A stretch of 6,584 nt of DNA from Planctomycetota bacterium (GCA_003559755.1 PWKM01000046.1:1-6584), one strand, 5' to 3'; positions 1 through 5,571 are shown, counted from the stretch's first letter. The notes: generated by a model from the sequence alone, not told the origin. Numbers and translations are program-made.

Positions 1-445
1 CCGTGTCGGGGTTGGTGGCGATGATCACCTCATCGATGCCGCCCTCACCAACCCGCCGCATCAGAAGATCGATGCTCAGGTCCTCGGGGTGCACATCGTC
101 CAGCGGTGCGATGTGGCCGCCGAGGACGTGATACAGGCCGCGGTAACTACCGCTCGACTCGATGATCGCCAGGTCCTGCACCCGTTCGACGACGCACACC
201 GTTGACCGGTCGCGGTTCCCGGCGGAGCAAATGGGGCACGGGTCCTGTTCGGCGACATTATAGCAGACCGAGCAGCGCCTGGCCCGCTCTTTCACCTCTC
301 GGATCGCTTCGATCAGCTTGCCCGCCTCGGCCTCGCCGACGGACTGGATGTAGAATGCCAGCCGACGCGCGGTGCGGACGCCGATGCCGGGCATTTTGGC
401 GAACTCGGCGGTCAACCCTTCGATGCTATCCGGTCCTCTGGCCAT
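1..445 (-). CDS. recR: Recombination mediator protein RecR, 3' end cut by window edge
   Basis: RecR acts with RecF/RecO to load RecA at single-strand gaps during recombinational repair in the cytoplasm. The visible N-terminal 148 residues (families are usually near 200) show the expected order. A helix-hairpin-helix stretch lies around residues 14-32 (EFAKMPGIGVRTARRLAFYI). A four-cysteine zinc finger follows (C58-x2-C61, C70-x2-C73). A Toprim domain then begins at VCVVE (E87) and includes the YHVLGGHIAPLDDV segment (105-118). The frame is still open at the left edge, in the GIDEVIIATNPDT stretch, so roughly the last quarter is missing. The ATG at 445 is preceded by an AAGGCGG-like ribosome site that overlaps the stop codon of the upstream ybaB gene, 9 nt away, which points to cotranscription and probably translational coupling. 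Family and motif evidence are strong; nothing looks broken in the visible part. Confidence 0.96.
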   Translation of the reverse strand, partial: MARGPDSIEGLTAEFAKMPGIGVRTARRLAFYIQSVGEAEAGKLIEAIREVKERARRCSVCYNVAEQDPCPICSAGNRDRSTVCVVERVQDLAIIESSGSYRGLYHVLGGHIAPLDDVHPEDLSIDLLMRRVGEGGIDEVIIATNPDT

Positions 446-454
446 TCTGCCGCC

Positions 455-778
455 TTAGAACATACCCGGCATCCCAAGACCGCCGGCGAATTTCCCCATT
501 TCTTCCTGTGCCATCTCCTCGGCCTTGGTCGTCGCCTGCGATATCGCCGCAATGACCAGGTCCTCCAGCATTTCCACATCGTCCGGGTCCACCACCTCGG
601 GGTCGATCTTGAGCGCGACCAGCTTCAGCTTGCCGGTGACTTGTGCAGTGACCATCCCCCCGCCGGCCGACCCTTCGACCACTCGGTTCGCCAGGTCTTC
701 CTGCACCTGGGCCATCTTCTTCTGCATCTCCTGGGCCTGCTTCATCAGGTTGCCGAATTGGTTTCCGCCTTTAGCCAT
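455..778 (-). CDS. ybaB: YbaB/EbfC family nucleoid-associated protein
   Basis: This small DNA-binding protein (107 residues, usual for the family) forms dimers that bind and bridge DNA; its cellular role is still loosely defined. The sequence shows the typical plan. A helical N-terminus is rich in Met, Gln and Lys (FGNLMKQAQEMQKKMAQVQEDL, given here as positions 8-29). The conserved strand region (about 38-60, GGGMVTAQVTGKLKLVALKI) follows, then an acidic DPEVVDPDDVEMLEDL helix start, and a Gly/Met-rich tail ending GMPGMF. An upstream in-frame start at 817 exists, but the ATG at 778 is preferred because a strong GGAGGAG ribosome site (786-793) lies 7 nt upstream and the product then begins with the family's usual MAKGG. 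The start overlaps the end of dnaX by 8 nt. The position between dnaX and recR is the conserved one for this family. Confidence 0.95.
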   Translation of the reverse strand: MAKGGNQFGNLMKQAQEMQKKMAQVQEDLANRVVEGSAGGGMVTAQVTGKLKLVALKIDPEVVDPDDVEMLEDLVIAAISQATTKAEEMAQEEMGKFAGGLGMPGMF

Positions 779-2402
779 CTCTCGACTCCTCCTCGGTCTG
801 GTTCTTGGTATGCACAACTCGCCCGTTGAACATCGCTATCGTCTTCTTGATGTGCTCGCCCTTCGGCTCGGCCTCCTTTTTTGGGGGCGGCCCGGAACTT
901 GTCGCCCCGGCCCGAAGCTCGACAGAACAAGGACCGCCGTGGGCTTTCGACAGGGCCTGCTCCAGCAGTTGCCGATTCTGTTCCGCCTGCTGAACCCCAA
1001 ATGAATCGAGCTCGATGATGAACCGGGCTTGCCCCGCACCGACGGCACTCTGCTCCAGGGTGCAGGATCCCTTTTGAATCATGATGGCGAGAGGTTCATT
1101 GAGCTGCTCCAACTCGGACAACGCCCGCGTCCACACATCGCCGTCGGCCGAGGCGCTCTGGCCGGGGGGGCTCTCCGCCACGGTCGGAGTCGGCGACGGG
1201 CCGGCGCTCCGTGTGGTTCGCTGGGCGGTCGTCCCGGCTTTGCGCCGATTCCCGCCGGCGCCTCCGCTGCCCATCTTCTTCACCTGGCCGACGAGCTCGT
1301 CGAGGGGCCGGAGTTGATGGATGCGAGCCGCCTTGATGACGGCCAGTTCGAGCACCACGCGGCTCTGGCTGCTCTGCCGGGCCTTCTTTTTCGTCTCGGC
1401 GAACATCTGCACGAGATACATCAGAGCGTCGGTCGAGAAGCCATCTGCCAATTGGGCGAGTTGTTTCCTGAACTCCGGGCCGCGGTCGATCAGTTCCGTG
1501 TCGGGTCCGGCCACCTTGGCCAGCAGCAGGTCGCGGAAGCCGTCGACGAGCTGCTGGATGAGTTCATCGTCCGCCGCGCCCTTGGCGAGCGTTTCGTCGA
1601 TCATCTCGATGGCCCGTTTCGCGTCCTGTCCGGCAATCGCCTCGAGGAACTCGAGGACCGTCTGCGGCGGTACCCCGCCGACCAAGCGGGCCAGGTCGTC
1701 CGCGGTGATGGTGTCTGCGGCGAGCGAGGCAAGCTGGTCGAGCAGCGACTCGGCGTCTCGCATCCCACCATGTGCGGCCCGGGCGACGGCGACCAGAGCT
1801 TCGTCTTCGGCGTTGATCCCCTCTTTCTCGCAGAGCATCTTCAGGTGGTCGGCGATGCGTGAGGAGGGAATGCGTCGGAAATCGAACCGCTGACAGCGGC
1901 TCTTGATGGTGTCCAACAGCTTATGGGGCTCGGTGGTTGCGAAGATAAACTTGACGTGCTTCGGCGGCTCCTCCAGCGTCTTAAGCAGGGCGTTGAACGC
2001 CGCCGTGCTCAACATATGCACCTCGTCGATGATATAGATTTTGAAGGCGGCGCGGGCGGGAGCATACCGGGCGTTCTCCCGGAGCTGCCGGACCTGGTCG
2101 ACGCTGTTGTTCGAGGCCCCGTCGATCTCGACCACGTCCACGTCGTCGCCGGTGTCGATACTTCGGCAGATCGGGCACTCGTTGCAGGGGGTGGGTGTGG
2201 GGCCGGTCTCGCAGTTGAGAGCTTTGGCAAGGATGCGGGCCATCGATGTCTTGCCCACGCCGCGCGGCCCGGAGAACAGGTATGCGTGGGCCACCCGGTC
2301 GGACCGGATCGCGTTGCGGAGAGTCTCCGCCGCGCTCTCCTGTCCGATCACCTCGTCAAACGTGCGAGGCCGATATTTCCTTGCCAGCACCTGGTAAGAC
2401 AT
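771..2402 (-). CDS. dnaX: DNA polymerase III clamp-loader subunit gamma/tau
   Basis: DnaX is the ATPase motor of the clamp loader that opens and loads the beta clamp during replication. The 543-residue product starts MSYQVLARKYRPRTFDEVIG, a typical DnaX N-terminus. Visible motifs are Walker A GPRGVGKTS (45-53), a zinc-binding cysteine set (C64, C73, C76, C79), Walker B IIDEVHM (124-130), sensor 1 around FATTE (154-158), the SRC motif with the arginine finger (R169), and sensor 2 GGMRDAES (212-219). A helical collar domain lies near 245-370. A Gly/Ser/Pro/Thr-rich linker (about 377-422) follows, then a C-terminal domain (about 423-500) and an FNGRVV element (525-530). An in-frame start further upstream is open to 2477, but the ATG at 2402 gives the family N-terminus and has GGAAG about 9 nt before it. 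The gene lies downstream of ffs and overlaps ybaB by 8 nt. An in-frame A AAA AAG heptamer at 876-882 could permit -1 frameshifting (see findings). Confidence 0.97.
   Translation of the reverse strand: MSYQVLARKYRPRTFDEVIGQESAAETLRNAIRSDRVAHAYLFSGPRGVGKTSMARILAKALNCETGPTPTPCNECPICRSIDTGDDVDVVEIDGASNNSVDQVRQLRENARYAPARAAFKIYIIDEVHMLSTAAFNALLKTLEEPPKHVKFIFATTEPHKLLDTIKSRCQRFDFRRIPSSRIADHLKMLCEKEGINAEDEALVAVARAAHGGMRDAESLLDQLASLAADTITADDLARLVGGVPPQTVLEFLEAIAGQDAKRAIEMIDETLAKGAADDELIQQLVDGFRDLLLAKVAGPDTELIDRGPEFRKQLAQLADGFSTDALMYLVQMFAETKKKARQSSQSRVVLELAVIKAARIHQLRPLDELVGQVKKMGSGGAGGNRRKAGTTAQRTTRSAGPSPTPTVAESPPGQSASADGDVWTRALSELEQLNEPLAIMIQKGSCTLEQSAVGAGQARFIIELDSFGVQQAEQNRQLLEQALSKAHGGPCSVELRAGATSSGPPPKKEAEPKGEHIKKTIAMFNGRVVHTKNQTEEESRDG
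786..793 (-). promoter_or_regulatory. Strong ribosome binding site of ybaB inside the dnaX 3' end
   Basis: The minus strand reads AGGAGGAG here, 7 nt before the ATG at 778 and inside the last codons of dnaX. It fixes the ybaB start at 778 rather than at the upstream in-frame start at 817. Because it lies within translated dnaX sequence, ribosomes finishing dnaX may hand over to ybaB. Confidence 0.8.
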
Positions 2403-2444
2403 ATTCACATCTTCCGATGATCGACGAGGTCCGACATCGGGCAC

Positions 2445-2466
2445 GCCTGCCCCGTTTCGGGCAGGC
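2445..2466 (-). terminator. Perfect hairpin between ffs and dnaX (possible attenuator or processing signal)
   Basis: Arms GCCTGCCC (minus strand) and GGGCAGGC pair perfectly over 8 bp around a 6-nt GAAACG loop, ending 42 nt before the dnaX ATG. No U-tract follows on the minus strand, so a classical intrinsic terminator is not supported. Possible roles are partial termination after ffs, an RNase III or other processing site freeing the SRP RNA from a longer ffs/dnaX transcript, or simply mRNA protection. The hairpin is seen directly; the role is inference. Confidence 0.4.
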
Positions 2467-2542
2467 AATACCCGCATGCCGGCTCGAGTTCAAAGGCCGT
2501 GCGGTCCTCCCTCGACACGGCTCGCGACCGCCCCGACACGCA

Positions 2543-2654
<112 letters not shown>

Positions 2655-2731
2655 ACCACTTGCGAGCCGGGATCGACCGCGGGCGAAGTGCCTCAGGAGG
2701 AGCTTCACCCTGCTGTAGCGGTTTGCAGGTC

Positions 2732-2750
2732 ATACCGATGAAATCGGTAT
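2732..2750. repeat. Perfect 8-bp inverted repeat with GAA spacer
   Basis: ATACCGAT and ATCGGTAT are perfect reverse complements separated by only GAA. The element is locally AT-rich compared with its surroundings. It lies about 80 bp upstream of the ffs RNA on its coding strand. The short loop suits a dimeric protein-binding site as well as an RNA hairpin. No U-tract follows on either strand, so an intrinsic terminator is unlikely. Confidence 0.6.
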
Positions 2751-2758
2751 TCAGGGGG

Positions 2759-2777
2759 CCGCTAAGTCCCCGCTAAG
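2759..2777. repeat. Tandem CCGCTAAG direct repeat, 11-bp step
   Basis: CCGCTAAG occurs at 2759-2766 and again at 2770-2777, so the two copies start 11 bp apart, about one helical turn, placing both on the same DNA face. That spacing is familiar from response-regulator sites of the OmpR/PhoB type, though the motif itself is not one I recognise. It lies about 105 bp upstream of ffs. Confidence 0.5.
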
Positions 2778-2800
2778 CACGGCCGGATATTCCCGTTCGT

Positions 2801-2818
2801 CGGTGGCCTCTGCCACCG
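2801..2818. repeat. 7-bp hairpin with CTCT loop
   Basis: CGGTGGC and GCCACCG form a perfect 7-bp stem around a 4-nt loop. It is GC-rich with no T-run after it on either strand. It could help end the thioesterase transcript or be an incidental structure in a GC-rich region. Confidence 0.4.
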
Positions 2819-2823
2819 GCACC

Positions 2824-2852
2824 ACCCTATCACGGAACGACCGTTCCGTCAA
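2824..2852 (-). promoter_or_regulatory. Possible promoter with embedded palindromic operator upstream of the ffs/dnaX cluster
   Basis: On the minus strand TTGACG (2852-2847, 5 of 6 to the -35 consensus) is followed after 17 nt by a weak -10, TAGGGT (2829-2824). The 18-bp palindrome ACGGAACG-AC-CGTTCCGT (2832-2849) fills the spacer and touches the -35. A site so placed would block RNA polymerase. Its core is GAAC-N4-GTTC, the pattern of Gram-positive-type LexA boxes. The palindrome is certain; the -10 is poor, and the promoter and any LexA link are inference. Confidence 0.35.
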
Positions 2853-2885
2853 GCTCGACAATCGGGCCCGACAATGACCGGTCAA

Positions 2886-2936
2886 GCGGCCGATAAGCTC
2901 CCGCAAACGGCCCACCGAACAGCACCGATCGGCCGC
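2886..2936 (-). terminator. Long-looped inverted repeat after the thioesterase gene
   Basis: GCGGCCGAT (2886-2894) and ATCGGCCGC (2928-2936) are perfect 9-bp inverted copies separated by 33 nt, starting 13 nt beyond the thioesterase stop codon. The position suits a 3'-end structure, but the long loop and lack of a U-tract make intrinsic termination doubtful. Confidence 0.3.
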
Positions 2937-2949
2937 CGGAACGAAGGAC

Positions 2950-3408
2950 TCAGATGCCGACATCCAGCCGGCGCACAATCTTTTCACGAAGCCAACCGGG
3001 CAGGCGGGTCGGGCGTCGTTCGGCGTTCAGGCAGGCGTGGCGGGTATAACCGGCGGCGGCACGTCGGCCATCGAGATCGATGGCCACCAGAAAGGTGGCC
3101 ACCACTTTCGTACAGTCGATCACCGCCGCCCGCAGGTCAATCTCATCATCATAGCGAACGGGATTGATGTGCCACACACGGCTCTCGGTCACCGGGAGGA
3201 TCAGCCCCTTCTCTTCGATGTGGGTGTACGGCACGCCGCACAACCGGAGATATTCGTTCCGGGCACGCTCGAACCACGTCAGATAATGGCTGCCGTAGGC
3301 CACGTTCATCTTGTCGACCTCGCCGTACAGCACACGGTGCCGAAAGACCAGCGGCAGCCCGTTCAGTGGCTCCCGCATATCCGCAAGTTTCAGTTCCCGG
3401 CTCTCCAT
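2950..3408 (-). CDS. Acyl-CoA thioesterase, 4HBT/YbgC hot-dog family
   Basis: The product (152 residues, in the family's usual 130-155 range) looks like a hot-dog-fold thioester hydrolase of the 4-hydroxybenzoyl-CoA/YbgC type, which cleaves acyl-CoA or acyl-carrier thioesters. The substrate cannot be told. The diagnostic segment is VLYGEVDKMNVAYGSHYLTW followed by FERAR (residues 26-50), with the candidate catalytic Asp at D32 and the Y..W-F-E..R helix. RVWHINPVRYDDEIDLRA (77-94) is the usual central strand pair. Where E. coli YbgC has VYH this protein has AYG, so the accessory His is absent. There is no signal peptide or membrane segment, so it is cytosolic. The frame is open upstream to a TTG at 3492, but a perfect TATAAT at 3416-3421 would lie inside that extension, so I chose the ATG at 3408. 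The ATG at 3378 (142 residues) is possible. It diverges from the fucosidase gene. Confidence 0.85.
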   Translation of the reverse strand: MESRELKLADMREPLNGLPLVFRHRVLYGEVDKMNVAYGSHYLTWFERARNEYLRLCGVPYTHIEEKGLILPVTESRVWHINPVRYDDEIDLRAAVIDCTKVVATFLVAIDLDGRRAAAGYTRHACLNAERRPTRLPGWLREKIVRRLDVGI

Positions 3409-3415
3409 TTGGGAG

Positions 3416-3444
3416 ATTATATCGGCCCGGGGTGCTTGGCACAA
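3416..3444 (-). promoter_or_regulatory. Promoter of the thioesterase gene
   Basis: A perfect -10 TATAAT (3421-3416) is preceded at 17 nt by TTGTGC (3444-3439; the TTG matches). Transcription would start near 3408-3410, that is at the first base of the chosen ATG or one or two bases before it. There is no room for a ribosome site for the ATG at 3408, so the mRNA would be leaderless or translation would start at 3378. Confidence 0.55.
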
Positions 3445-3467
3445 CTTGGAAAATCGGCGGAGACGAC

Positions 3468-3496
3468 TTGCACGCGGGCAATCAATTCGCAATAAT
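3468..3496 (+). promoter_or_regulatory. Promoter of the alpha-L-fucosidase gene
   Basis: TTGCAC (3468-3473) and AATAAT (3491-3496, 5 of 6 to TATAAT) are separated by exactly 17 nt. Transcription would begin near 3503, giving a leader of about 23 nt that contains AGGAGG (3513-3518), 7 nt before the ATG at 3526. The spacing of all parts fits well. No operator-like dyad is obvious around it. Confidence 0.55.
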
Positions 3497-3525
3497 CATC
3501 CCAACTTCAGACAGGAGGCAAGACA

Positions 3526-4764
3526 ATGGCGGACGTTTCGACGCAGTGTGAACGTGACCGGCGTATCGAGTGGTTTGTGAAGGCCCGGTTCGGCCTGTTT
3601 GTCCACTGGGGCCTGTACTCGCTGTTGGGAAGGCACGAGTGGGTGATGAACCGGGAGCGGATACCGGTTAAAGAATACGAGAAACTGGCGGACGCCTGGC
3701 GGCCCGGACCGCTGCCGGCGCGGAAGTGGGCCCAACTCGCCCGAACCGCCGGAATGAAGTACGCGGTTATGACCACAAAGCACCACGAGGGCTTTTGTCT
3801 TTGGGATACCGAGATGACCGATTACAACGCGGTCCACCACGCCCCCGGCCGCGATCTCGTTCGCGAGTTCGTCGACGCCTGCCGCGAGGAAGACCTCCGT
3901 ATCGGCTTCTACCACTCGCTGATGGACTGGCACCATCCGGACGGCGTGGCATGCCTCCACGACGAGTCGGCCCGACGTCGGTTCCTCGATTACATCCAGG
4001 GCTGCATCCGCGAGTTATGCACGAACTACGGAAAGATCGACATCTTCTGGCACGATGTCTCCTGGCCGCTGCCCGACGCCGAGGCGTGGGAGAGCGAAAA
4101 GATGAACGGGATGATCCGCGAGCTCCAGCCGGGCATCCTCATCAATGATCGGGCCAAGCTGCCCGAGGATTTCGGAACGCCCGAGGAATCGGTACGAGCG
4201 GCCGAGCCCGGCCGGGCCTGGGAGGCGTGCATGACGTTCAACGGCTCGTGGGGATACATGCCCAGCGCCATCGACTGGCATTCGGCCCGCGATGTGCTGC
4301 ACATGCTCCGAACGGCGGCCGGCGGACGCGGGAACCTGCTGCTCAACGTCGGACCCGCACCGGACGGTTCGGTCCCACAAGAAGCGATCGAGCGGCTGGC
4401 CACGGTCGGCGAATGGCTGAACAGGAACGGGGAAGCGGTTTACGGGCTCACGGAACGAACAGACGGGCACCTCGAAAATGTCCCCACCGGACGATGGACG
4501 CTCAAGGGCCGCACCGCCTATTTCTGGTGCAATCGCTGGCCGGGTTCGGAGCTCGCCATCGGCGGCCTGCAGACCCCACTGAAACGGGCATCATACCTCG
4601 ACGGCGGGGACGAGATCAGATTTGAGCAGACCGACGACCGCCTCGTGCTGAAGGGCCTGCCCGAGGCCTGCCCGGACCAGCTCGCCTCGATATGTGTTCT
4701 CAAACTGGAATTCGAAGACATCCCGCGGCAGGTCCTGGGAAAGGGCTGTGTGGTCATCGACTGA
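3526..4764 (+). CDS. Alpha-L-fucosidase, glycoside hydrolase family 29
   Basis: GH29 enzymes release terminal alpha-L-fucose from glycans by a retaining mechanism. The 412-residue product starts ERDRRIEWFVKARFGLFVHWGLYS (positions 9-32), the usual first barrel strand with H27. KHHEGFCLWD (85-94) and GFYHSLMDWHHP (127-138) follow. DIFWHDVSWP (172-181) aligns with the nucleophile strand of the Thermotoga enzyme (WNDMGWP), giving D177 as nucleophile. FGTPEE (216-221) is the region where candidate acid/base glutamates lie (E220/E221), and WEACMTFNGSWGY (232-244) and GGRGNLLLNVGPAPDGSVP (266-284) are typical. A short beta-sandwich-like C-terminal part (about 310-412) follows; there is no carbohydrate-binding module. 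No signal peptide is seen, so it probably acts in the cytoplasm on imported fucosylated oligosaccharides. AGGAGG 7 nt upstream sets the start. No transporter or other fucose gene adjoins it, so the physiological substrate is unknown. Confidence 0.93.
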   Translation: MADVSTQCERDRRIEWFVKARFGLFVHWGLYSLLGRHEWVMNRERIPVKEYEKLADAWRPGPLPARKWAQLARTAGMKYAVMTTKHHEGFCLWDTEMTDYNAVHHAPGRDLVREFVDACREEDLRIGFYHSLMDWHHPDGVACLHDESARRRFLDYIQGCIRELCTNYGKIDIFWHDVSWPLPDAEAWESEKMNGMIRELQPGILINDRAKLPEDFGTPEESVRAAEPGRAWEACMTFNGSWGYMPSAIDWHSARDVLHMLRTAAGGRGNLLLNVGPAPDGSVPQEAIERLATVGEWLNRNGEAVYGLTERTDGHLENVPTGRWTLKGRTAYFWCNRWPGSELAIGGLQTPLKRASYLDGGDEIRFEQTDDRLVLKGLPEACPDQLASICVLKLEFEDIPRQVLGKGCVVID

Positions 4765-5090
4765 GCCGGTCGCTGTCCAAACTATCTGAACACCTGCATT
4801 CAATCGAAGCAGCGGGAAACGTGTATCGCCGTTCGGGATCGCCAGGAGGGACGAGGCATCACACGAATCCGTCGATGCATGAATCGCTAACGGTGTACCC
4901 AGTCTCAAGAACCTTCCGCCCGACCTGCCGGAATAGCGGGCCAATGCCGAACCCCTGATCGAGAAGACCACGATGCGACACAAATTCCACCTTGGGCTTG
5001 ACATACATCATCAGACATGATAAATTTGCCCACTATGAAAAGCCAGTTTTTCCCCCGGCCTGAACTCCCTTTTTGTCTTGAGGAGCTCTT
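4765..5090. other. Intergenic region between fucosidase and HU genes
   Basis: No protein-like frame or RNA gene is seen in these 326 nt. There is no clear terminator after the fucosidase; the best is a weak TTCCG/CGGAA hairpin with a 10-nt loop (4915-4934). A short direct repeat ATCGCC flanks GTTCGGG at 4825-4843. The last 110 nt turn AT-rich and hold the HU promoter. The HU leader contains a mirror repeat (GTTTTTCCC at 5046-5054, CCCTTTTTG at 5067-5075) and a pyrimidine-rich tract before the ribosome site. Confidence 0.6.
4998..5026 (+). promoter_or_regulatory. Promoter of the HU-family gene
   Basis: A perfect -35 TTGACA (4998-5003) is followed at 17 nt by TAAATT (5021-5026, 4 of 6); GATAAA at 15 nt spacing (5019-5024) is an alternative -10. 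The surrounding AT-rich island stands out in GC-rich DNA. Transcription would begin near 5033, giving a leader of about 58 nt to the ATG at 5091. Confidence 0.6.
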
Positions 5091-5420
5091 ATGTCCGTCA
5101 CGAAAAAAGACATCGTGAAGCATATCGCAAAGAAGTACGACCTTCACCAGGGCGACACCAAGAACGTCGTCCAGGAATTCCTCGATACGGTCATCCAGAC
5201 ACTTGCCGCCGAAGAGCGGCTCGAACTCCGCGATTTCGGCATATTCCAAGTGAAAGAGCGCGCCCGCCGGAAAGCCAGAAACCCGAAAACCGGCCGGCAA
5301 GTAAGCGTACCCGCCCGCAAGGTGGTGACCTTCAAGCCCGGGAAGAAGATGGCGGAACAGGTGCGCGACGCCCAGAACCGGGAAGAACCTGAAGACACGG
5401 ACGACACGCCCGCCTCCTGA
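5091..5420 (+). CDS. HU/IHF-family histone-like DNA-binding protein
   Basis: These small dimeric proteins bend and compact DNA in the nucleoid. The 109-residue product has the N-terminal helical pair (MSVTKKDIVKHIAKKYDL onward, to about residue 40), the beta-saddle with LELRDFGIFQVKERA (44-58), and a DNA-grasping arm RKARNPKTGRQVSVPARK (60-77) in which P65 sits where HU proteins intercalate a proline. The family signature ends VVTFKPGKKM (78-87). HU proteins usually stop at about 90 residues. Here a hydrophilic tail (about 91-109) adds REEPEDTDDTPAS, which is strongly acidic and without fold motifs. The ATG has AGGAG (5081-5085) at 5 nt. I cannot tell HU from IHF subunits by eye, so no symbol is given. 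The gene is monocistronic, with its own TTGACA promoter, and faces the 3' end of leuS. Confidence 0.95.
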   Translation: MSVTKKDIVKHIAKKYDLHQGDTKNVVQEFLDTVIQTLAAEERLELRDFGIFQVKERARRKARNPKTGRQVSVPARKVVTFKPGKKMAEQVRDAQNREEPEDTDDTPAS

Positions 5421-5546
5421 CGAAGCCGAACGGGGGCCATCCGCCGGTTTCCATATCTCGCGGCTTGGACTCAAAAGCGACGGAGAGCAGTGCGCCGCCT
5501 GAGCAATCCGGCTTGATCCCCACACATGCTCCGGCTTCCCACATAA

Positions 5547-5571
5547 CGCAAAGCGCTATCGCTGAATTGCG
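5547..5571. terminator. Bulged hairpin between convergent HU and leuS genes
   Basis: AGCG/CGCT close a 4-nt CTAT loop (5552-5563) and CGCAA (5547-5551) pairs with TTGCG (5567-5571) below a 3-nt bulge, 9 bp in all. It lies between two converging genes, about 126 nt past HU and 78 nt past leuS. It could end transcription from either side, but neither strand shows a proper U-tract. Confidence 0.3.

Larger units (their letters stand above)
2670..2949. other. Gene-free stretch upstream of ffs, dense in dyads and direct repeats
   Basis: No reading frame here looks like a protein and no tRNA folds out. Instead there is a series of symmetric elements: hairpin ATACCGAT/ATCGGTAT (2732-2750), a tandem CCGCTAAG repeat with an 11-bp step (2759-2777), hairpin CGGTGGC/GCCACCG (2801-2818), an 18-bp palindrome (2832-2849), the 10-bp palindrome TGACCGGTCA (2875-2884), and a long-looped inverted repeat GCGGCCGAT/ATCGGCCGC (2886-2936) just after the thioesterase stop. 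It must hold the 3' end of the thioesterase transcript and probably the promoter of the ffs/dnaX/ybaB/recR cluster. Confidence 0.7.

Noticed and set aside
1029..1862. Long plus-strand open frame of 277 codons
   Set aside because: It lies antisense to dnaX, whose motifs are unmistakable; its composition is that of a GC-rich shadow frame with no recognisable domain.
2655..2700. tRNA-like T-arm (GGTCGATCCCGGCTCGC, minus strand)
   Set aside because: The flanking bases do not form a 5-bp T stem, and no matching acceptor or anticodon arm lies upstream; GGCTCGC instead pairs with a site across the SRP RNA.
3435..3451. Sigma-54-like TTGGCAC ... TTGG element
   Set aside because: The GG is present, but no GC dinucleotide occurs at the required 10-nt spacing, so it does not fit the -24/-12 pattern.
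3409..3492. Extension of the thioesterase to a TTG start at 3492
   Set aside because: It would include the perfect TATAAT promoter element and almost reach the fucosidase ribosome site; the extra residues are basic and unlike the family.
4591..5004. 137-codon minus-strand frame across the fucosidase 3' end and the following gap
   Set aside because: Most of it is antisense to the conserved GH29 gene; low-complexity Ser/Arg-rich start and no recognisable motif.
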